Shown piece by piece: positions 6,510-9,693 of a DNA stretch of 9,693 nucleotides; positions within the stretch are counted from its first letter, which is position 1, and each line of letters opens with the position of its first letter. The stretch covers positions 1-9,693 of the forward strand of contig JAKZSU010000024.1 in assembly GCA_047517485.1 (NCBI GenBank). Reading direction: 5' to 3'. The stretch is from JAKZSU01 sp047517485. Its GTDB lineage: Bacteria > Pseudomonadota > Alphaproteobacteria > UBA7887. The position numbers and the translations under genes were made by a program. Below the pieces are notes generated by a model. That model searched no databases and was not told where the DNA came from. It worked only from the letters and a program-made list of their open reading frames with translations.

Positions 6510-6985
6510 GAGTCGCCGCCGAACATCTGTTCCTGCAGGTAATTCTGCAGGCCGGCGTCGTCGATCAAATGCTGCTGGGTTTCCAGCCACACGATGTGGT
6601 CCTCAGTATCGTCCAGAATGCCCTCGAACAGCTCGCGGCTGACGAAATCGCGGCTGCTCTCGCACACCCCGATGGCGTCCTTCAAACAGCCCTGATTTGC
6701 CACCTCGACCGAGAGGTCCGAGGCCAGCACCTCCGGCACCGTCTCGCCGATCTTGAGTTTCCCCAGATCCTGCAGGTTGGGATGACCGTCGATGTCGAGG
6801 ACTCGCTGAATGATCGCGTCGGCGTGTTTCATCTCGCCGATCGATTCGTCGAAGATCTTGTCGGCCAAGCGAAGCAGTCCCCAATCCTTGAGCATGCGGG
6901 CGTGCAGGAAGTACTGGTTGGTCGCCGTCAGTTCGTTCTTGAGGATGAGGTTAAGGTGCTCGATGACCTTGGGCTCGCCTTGCAT
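6506..6985 (-). CDS. bfr: Bacterioferritin, haem-ligand Met kept, Glu127 replaced by Thr
   Basis: A 159-residue bacterioferritin, normal in length and alignable without gaps to E. coli Bfr. These proteins form 24-subunit shells that store iron, with a haem between subunit pairs and a di-iron ferroxidase site in each subunit. Visible residues: Glu18 (LKNELTATNQY), Tyr25, Glu51-Met52-x-His54 (GEMKHAD), Glu94 (SDLSVEV) and His130 (TEDHIVWLETQ). Met52 is the haem ligand. The position of ferroxidase ligand Glu127 is Thr in this protein (ILDDTEDH); the codon reads ACT on the minus strand. That suggests a weakened ferroxidase centre, as in haem-type subunits of two-subunit bacterioferritins, which would imply a partner subunit elsewhere. 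The ATG follows GGAG by seven bases. It is divergent from bfd. Confidence 0.96.
   Translation of the reverse strand: MQGEPKVIEHLNLILKNELTATNQYFLHARMLKDWGLLRLADKIFDESIGEMKHADAIIQRVLDIDGHPNLQDLGKLKIGETVPEVLASDLSVEVANQGCLKDAIGVCESSRDFVSRELFEGILDDTEDHIVWLETQQHLIDDAGLQNYLQEQMFGGDS
6532..6551. other. Perfect inverted repeat at convergent 3' ends
   Basis: CCTGCAG and CTGCAGG, seven perfectly paired bases with a six-base loop, lie 22 bp after the stop of the quinone-oxidoreductase gene and inside the last codons of bfr. Because the two genes overlap, there is no free space for a terminator, and this hairpin could be one for the plus-strand transcript. No T-tract follows, so it is not a classical intrinsic terminator. 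It may simply reflect coding for LQNYLQEQ. Confidence 0.25.
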
Positions 6986-7001
6986 CGTCGATCTCCATTG
7001 T

Positions 7002-7040
7002 CATTCGCGGGCATCATTCGCGGGCATCATTCGCGGGCAT
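7002..7040. repeat. Three perfect tandem 13-bp repeats upstream of bfr
   Basis: The unit CATTCGCGGGCAT is repeated three times without a mismatch or gap (7002-7014, 7015-7027, 7028-7040). It ends five bases upstream of the bfr ribosome binding site, within what should be the 5' untranslated or promoter region of bfr. Read on the bfr strand each unit begins with ATG, and the first two give an eight-codon frame ending in TGA. The array could be a slippage product or a set of binding sites; 13 bp is not a whole number of helical turns. No matching repeat is seen elsewhere in the window. Confidence 0.95.
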
Positions 7041-7171
7041 CTGGGTCCGGCGGTGCGCCGGCGCCGATCATCATACAGGCGTCTGTTAAAATCGAGTCAT
7101 CGGGATTGTCCGAGACGGCAATAATTTCGCGTTGCCAGCGCGGGAAATGGGTTAATTTTTGTTAACGCTAT

Positions 7172-7186
7172 TGAAAATGGTTCTCA
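7172..7186. promoter_or_regulatory. Second, weaker Fur-like box
   Basis: TGAAAATGGTTCTCA fits the 7-1-7 Fur consensus TGATAAT-N-ATTATCA at 11 of 14 defined positions. It lies 28 bp (start to start) upstream of the better box at 7200 and ends in the same TTCTCA. Just to its left are the inverted repeat GTTAA-N6-TTAAC (7151-7166) and a TTGAAA hexamer (7171-7176) that could be a -35 element. Two spaced boxes are common at Fur-repressed promoters. Confidence 0.45.
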
Positions 7187-7199
7187 TTCACATTAAGTT

Positions 7200-7214
7200 T
7201 GATAATCATTCTCA
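7200..7214. promoter_or_regulatory. Fur box upstream of bfd
   Basis: TGATAATCATTCTCA matches the 7-1-7 Fur consensus at 13 of 14 defined positions and is nearly palindromic. It ends 20 bp before the bfd start codon, in a markedly AT-rich stretch (about 7150-7215) of otherwise GC-rich DNA, so it would overlap the promoter. This predicts repression of bfd by ferrous-iron-loaded Fur and release when iron is short, when Bfd is needed to mobilise stored iron. It does not resemble an Irr box. Confidence 0.75.
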
Positions 7215-7234
7215 ACTGACCGAGTGCCGGGACG

Positions 7235-7441
7235 ATGATCGTCTGTAACTGCAACCGCCTCAACGAACGGAACATCGACACCGCGATCCGCGCCGGCGCC
7301 GCTAATTGGCGCGACGTCTATCGCTATCACGGCTGTGCGGTGCAGTGCGGCGCCTGTGTCAACGAGGTCTGCGAACGCCTGGCGGCGTCCGATCGCCGCG
7401 CGATTCCCGAGCTGGCGCTGCCGGCGCTGGCCAAGGCGTGA
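7235..7441 (+). CDS. bfd: Bacterioferritin-associated ferredoxin
   Basis: A 68-residue [2Fe-2S] protein of the BFD type. The four cluster cysteines are at the canonical positions: Cys4 and Cys6 (MIVCNCN) and Cys38 and Cys41 (CAVQCGACVNEVC). Extra cysteines are at 34 and 46. Bfd binds bacterioferritin near the haem and passes electrons to it so that stored ferric iron is reduced and released. Its location back to back with bfr fits this role. The ATG at 7235 has only a weak GGGACG ribosome binding site. Two Fur-like boxes lie just upstream. A 54-codon open frame follows after three bases and an osmC-like gene after that, suggesting one iron-responsive operon. Confidence 0.95.
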   Translation: MIVCNCNRLNERNIDTAIRAGAANWRDVYRYHGCAVQCGACVNEVCERLAASDRRAIPELALPALAKA

Positions 7442-7444
7442 GCG

Positions 7445-7609
7445 ATGTTTGCCTGGCGCGGGATTAAACCAGCCGACATTGTCGCCGCGGTCGATTATTT
7501 GAAGCGCGCGGACGAGAGCCGCGACGGCCCGGCCAAAAACCGGCTCGAGCCACGCGTCGATGTAGCGGTAAAGCCGGAACCGACGTCGGGCGATTCGCCA
7601 ACGATCTGA
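7445..7609 (+). CDS. Possible 54-aa small protein in the bfd operon
   Basis: An open frame of 54 codons begins at an ATG three bases after the bfd stop and ends with TGA. Third codon positions are about 72% G or C by my count (38 of 53), in line with real genes here. The product starts MFAWRGIKPADIVAAVDYLK, an amphipathic helical beginning, followed by a charged, proline-rich tail (EPRVDVAVKPEPTSGDSPTI) likely to be disordered. No cysteine, signal peptide or known motif is present. The short gap after bfd suggests translational coupling, and the next gene begins 32 bp later. I do not recognise a family; it may be a short protein linked to bacterioferritin use or a chance frame. Confidence 0.45.
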   Translation: MFAWRGIKPADIVAAVDYLKRADESRDGPAKNRLEPRVDVAVKPEPTSGDSPTI

Positions 7610-7641
7610 CGTTTCACCGCCGAAGGTGTAGGCTGGACTCC

Positions 7642-8121
7642 ATGAGCCGCACCAGGCAACACCATTACGATGTTCGAACCGTGTGGGACGGCGCCGCTCA
7701 AGGGCCGACCCGCGACTACCCGTCCTATTCGCGCGAATACGCCATCGAAGTCGCCGGCAAGCCGCGCCTGCAAGCCTCGGCCGACGCCACCTTTCGCGGC
7801 GACGACGCTCTGCATAATCCCGAGGACCTGCTGGTCGCCGCGCTATCCGGCTGCCACCTGCTGTCGTATCTCGCGGTCTGCGCGCTCAAGGGCGTCGCGG
7901 TGGTCGCCTACCAAGACGACGCAATCGGCATCATGGAAGAATCCGCCGGCGCCGGCCGCTTCACGGTCGTGACTCTGCGCCCGAAAGTCACCATCGCCGC
8001 CGGCTCTGACGCCGAGCTCGCGGCGGCGCTCCACGCCGAGGCGCACAAAATATGCTTCGTCGCCAATTCGGTGAACTTTCCGGTCAGGAACGAGCCGGTG
8101 ATCGAGGTGGCGGGGCCGTAG
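7642..8121 (+). CDS. OsmC-family protein
   Basis: A 159-residue protein of the OsmC/Ohr superfamily, thiol-dependent peroxidases that reduce organic hydroperoxides with a pair of cysteines. The key residues are in place: Glu61 and Cys71 in NPEDLLVAALSGCHLLSYL (59-77), and Cys138 in HAEAHKICFVANSVNFPV (131-148). The Cys-Cys spacing of 67 is close to that of Ohr, and Glu lies ten residues before the first Cys as expected. The N-terminal motif TRDYPSYSREYAIEV matches the OsmC-like subgroup rather than Ohr proper, so substrate range is uncertain. It is cytoplasmic, without a signal peptide. The start has a poor ribosome binding site. It lies 32 bp after the small frame following bfd, so it may share an iron-regulated transcript, which would tie peroxide defence to iron release. 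Confidence 0.92.
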   Translation: MSRTRQHHYDVRTVWDGAAQGPTRDYPSYSREYAIEVAGKPRLQASADATFRGDDALHNPEDLLVAALSGCHLLSYLAVCALKGVAVVAYQDDAIGIMEESAGAGRFTVVTLRPKVTIAAGSDAELAAALHAEAHKICFVANSVNFPVRNEPVIEVAGP

Positions 8122-8148
8122 CGCCGCGCGCAAACCGGCGAACTTCGC

Positions 8149-9561
8149 CTACATCCCCGGCGACTGCTCGGCCGGGTAGCCGGCGTCTTCCCATGCCGGA
8201 TACCCACTTTCGAAGTGGTAGACCCGCGTATAGCCCCAGGTCATCGCCTTAGCGCAGGCATAGGCGGAATAGGGGCAATATTGGCCGAAGCAATGGAACA
8301 CCACCTCGTCGTCCTTGCCGACGTGTTCGGCCAGGGTTTCCTCGGACAGCATCGACGTGAGTTCGAGGAACACCGCTCCTGGAATGTGACCACTTTGGAA
8401 ACTGTATGGATTGCGAACGTCGATAAACACGACGCCGCGGTCGTGCAGCGCTTTGGCCTCGGTGACGGTAATTTTCGGCGCGCCCTCGACGGTGTAGGTG
8501 CCGTTGTCCTTGCTCATCAGGGCGCGGTACTCGGCAAGCCTTTGCGGCTCGCCGGCGCCTTCCTGGACACCGGCTTTGCGCAAGCCGTCCTGCAGGCGCG
8601 CGAGATAGGTCTGGTCGTAGTCGTAAATATCGCCGTACCACCAGAACATGCCAGTTTCTTGGACGGACACCGGGTAGCCGAGATACTCGTCATATAACCG
8701 ATCGCCTCTCTCGATCATCGCATCGGCTTCGGCGGTGCGACCGAGATGGCCGTAGGCGGCGGCGAGGGTTACGAAATCTTCCCGGACGTCGGGCTGCAAG
8801 CCGATCACCCGCTCGAGCACGTCCACGGCTTCGTCATAGCGTTCTTGATGAAACAGCGCGTGGCCGAGGACGCGCAAGTAGTCGGGCTTATGATGAGGGT
8901 CGAGCCGAAGCGCCCGGTGCACGCTTTGCTCCGCTTCCTCCGCCCGACCCATCACGTTGAACGCCCGCGCCTTGCTGATGTGGATTTCCGGATTATTGGG
9001 TTCGAGTGCGAGGCCGCGTTCGGCATCGGCCAGCGCCTCGTCGTACCGCCCGTGCCGGGCCAAGATCTCGGTCGATACCGCGTAGGCATACCCGGTTGGC
9101 ATTTCCTTGGCTTTGGCCAAGTTGGTCAGCATCCGCTCATACGCATGATCCCACGCGGTGCCGACCGAGAAATGCCAGTCCAAGCTGACGATATTCCAGT
9201 ACGCGCCGGCAATGGCGGCGTAGGCACTGCCATAGTTGGGATCGAGTTCGATTGCTTTCTCGAACCAAATAATCGCCCGACTAAAATCTCCCGGCGATCG
9301 CCGCCGGGCGAATTTGCGTCCGGTCAGCAGCGCATCGTAGGCCGCGACCACGTCGGTCCCAGCAGGACCGCTTCCACCCGCCATATCAGCACCGACGAGT
9401 TCCACCGCCAAATTGGCGACGATCTGGTCCAGCACTTGATCTTGAAACTCGAAAATCCCTTCGATCGCGCCTTCATAACGCTCGGCCCACAAGTGATGTC
9501 CGCTCGTCGCGTCGGAGCTATACCCGAAAGTTGACGGGGCGGTAAAAAGTTGATTCCTCAT
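8149..9561 (-). CDS. TPR-rhodanese protein, apparently 5'-truncated cyclase-type protein
   Basis: The frame encodes 470 residues. Residues 17-55 (DATSGHHLWAERYEGAIEGI, then FEFQDQVLDQIVANLAVEL) match the end of the TolB/FlgO-like domain that follows the catalytic domain in class III adenylate cyclase-type TPR proteins. TPR units follow at about 92-125, 171-205, 206-240 and 241-275. A single rhodanese domain occupies about 362-465, with DVRNPYSFQSGHIPGA (381-396) and the active-site loop HCFGQYCPYS around Cys424. In relatives a cyclase domain and most of the TolB-like domain precede residue 17; here residues 1-16 are unrelated and fall next to a transposase gene, so the 5' end was most likely removed by an insertion sequence. 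The TPR-rhodanese part is open and may still be made. It is convergent with the osmC-like gene, 27 bp apart, with no terminator seen. Confidence 0.85.
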   Translation of the reverse strand: MRNQLFTAPSTFGYSSDATSGHHLWAERYEGAIEGIFEFQDQVLDQIVANLAVELVGADMAGGSGPAGTDVVAAYDALLTGRKFARRRSPGDFSRAIIWFEKAIELDPNYGSAYAAIAGAYWNIVSLDWHFSVGTAWDHAYERMLTNLAKAKEMPTGYAYAVSTEILARHGRYDEALADAERGLALEPNNPEIHISKARAFNVMGRAEEAEQSVHRALRLDPHHKPDYLRVLGHALFHQERYDEAVDVLERVIGLQPDVREDFVTLAAAYGHLGRTAEADAMIERGDRLYDEYLGYPVSVQETGMFWWYGDIYDYDQTYLARLQDGLRKAGVQEGAGEPQRLAEYRALMSKDNGTYTVEGAPKITVTEAKALHDRGVVFIDVRNPYSFQSGHIPGAVFLELTSMLSEETLAEHVGKDDEVVFHCFGQYCPYSAYACAKAMTWGYTRVYHFESGYPAWEDAGYPAEQSPGM

Positions 9562-9576
9562 GAGAGTCGGCTGGGT

Positions 9577-9582
9577 TATAAT
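9577..9582 (+). promoter_or_regulatory. Candidate -10 box for a leaderless transposase transcript
   Basis: A perfect TATAAT lies five bases before the transposase ATG at 9588, which places a transcription start at or next to that ATG. There is no Shine-Dalgarno sequence in front of the ATG, consistent with a leaderless message. The -35 is weak: TTGATT at 9550-9555 is 21 bases away, longer than ideal. It could also be chance. Confidence 0.35.
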
Positions 9583-9587
9583 TGTGC

Positions 9588-9693
9588 ATGTTTACTTTAC
9601 GCGACCGACGGACCGGAGAATTGTTTGATCGCTGGTCCTATTTCGGGGACAAACGTCGGCGCCTGATGGAGCAATCCTGGGCCGGGGTTTTTC
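9588..9693 (+). CDS. Transposase, N-terminal part only
   Basis: The frame opens with ATG and runs off the window after 35 codons. The product begins MFTLRDRRTGELFDRWSYFG and continues DKRRRLMEQSWAGVF. The pattern FxLRDxxTGxLFDxW...GxKRRxLxxxSWAG resembles the N-termini of DDE transposases I associate with IS1182-like elements; this family assignment is from memory and uncertain. The catalytic DDE residues would lie beyond the window. There is no ribosome binding site, and a TATAAT lies just upstream. It reads away from the TPR-rhodanese gene it appears to interrupt. Confidence 0.7.
   Translation, partial: MFTLRDRRTGELFDRWSYFGDKRRRLMEQSWAGVF

Larger units (their letters stand above)
9521..9693 (+). 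mobile_element. Left end of an insertion sequence (partial)
   Basis: A transposase start lies at 9588, and homology of the minus-strand TPR protein to cyclase-type relatives begins abruptly near 9515, so the element's left boundary is probably about 9515-9530. The intervening stretch is AT-richer and contains the octamer AAAGTTGA twice (9527-9534 and 9546-9553), which may belong to the terminal repeat. The right end and target duplication lie outside the window, so the exact boundary cannot be fixed. Confidence 0.55.

Noticed and set aside
7002..7040. The 13-bp repeat array as a CRISPR array
   Set aside because: The units are directly contiguous with no spacers and are too short.
8746..9534. 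262-codon plus-strand open frame opposite the TPR-rhodanese gene
   Set aside because: The minus strand has recognisable TPR units over the same stretch; the plus-strand frame has no family pattern.

Overview
The window looks like ordinary chromosomal DNA of a GC-rich alphaproteobacterium, probably close to Rhodospirillales. The reasons are strong GC bias at third codon positions, Shine-Dalgarno-type starts, a TRAP solute-binding protein of the mannitol/chloroaromatic type, a cyclase-type TPR protein of a kind common in that group, and good Fur-like boxes in front of an iron gene. The taxon is inferred from gene content, not from a marker gene.

Layout from left to right. Positions 1-322 hold two small minus-strand reading frames joined by an ATGA overlap; neither is recognisable and the second carries an in-frame amber codon. 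Positions 496-2427 hold a plus-strand pair: an alpha/beta-fold hydrolase and a zinc-peptidase-like DUF2817/M14-type protein. They converge, with a 4-bp overlap, on a minus-strand malate/L-lactate dehydrogenase-family oxidoreductase (2424-3494). Divergent from that is a plus-strand pair (3654-5441): an orphan TRAP periplasmic binding protein and a secreted Sel1-repeat protein. A zinc-free MDR/quinone oxidoreductase follows (5505-6509), and it again overlaps its convergent neighbour, bacterioferritin, by 4 bp.

Positions 6506-8121 form an iron/redox module. The genes bfr (minus) and bfd (plus) are divergent. Their 249-bp spacer holds three perfect tandem 13-bp repeats on the bfr side and two Fur-like boxes on the bfd side. 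Downstream of bfd lie a 54-codon open frame and an OsmC-family thiol peroxidase-like gene, closely spaced as if co-transcribed. Iron would be stored by Bfr and released by reduction through Bfd; OsmC would fit peroxide defence. The encoded Bfr keeps the haem-ligand Met52 but has Thr in place of the ferroxidase ligand Glu127.

Positions 8149-9693 hold a minus-strand TPR-rhodanese protein. Its first recognisable segment is the middle of a class III adenylate cyclase/TolB-like/TPR protein, so its 5' part appears to be missing. It abuts the start of a plus-strand transposase at the right edge, so an insertion sequence has most likely cut the cyclase gene.

I found no CRISPR array, tRNA, rRNA or clear novel defence system. 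The points most worth a second look are the altered Bfr site with its repeat-bearing regulatory region, the unannotated small frame in the bfd operon, and the IS-truncated TPR-rhodanese gene.
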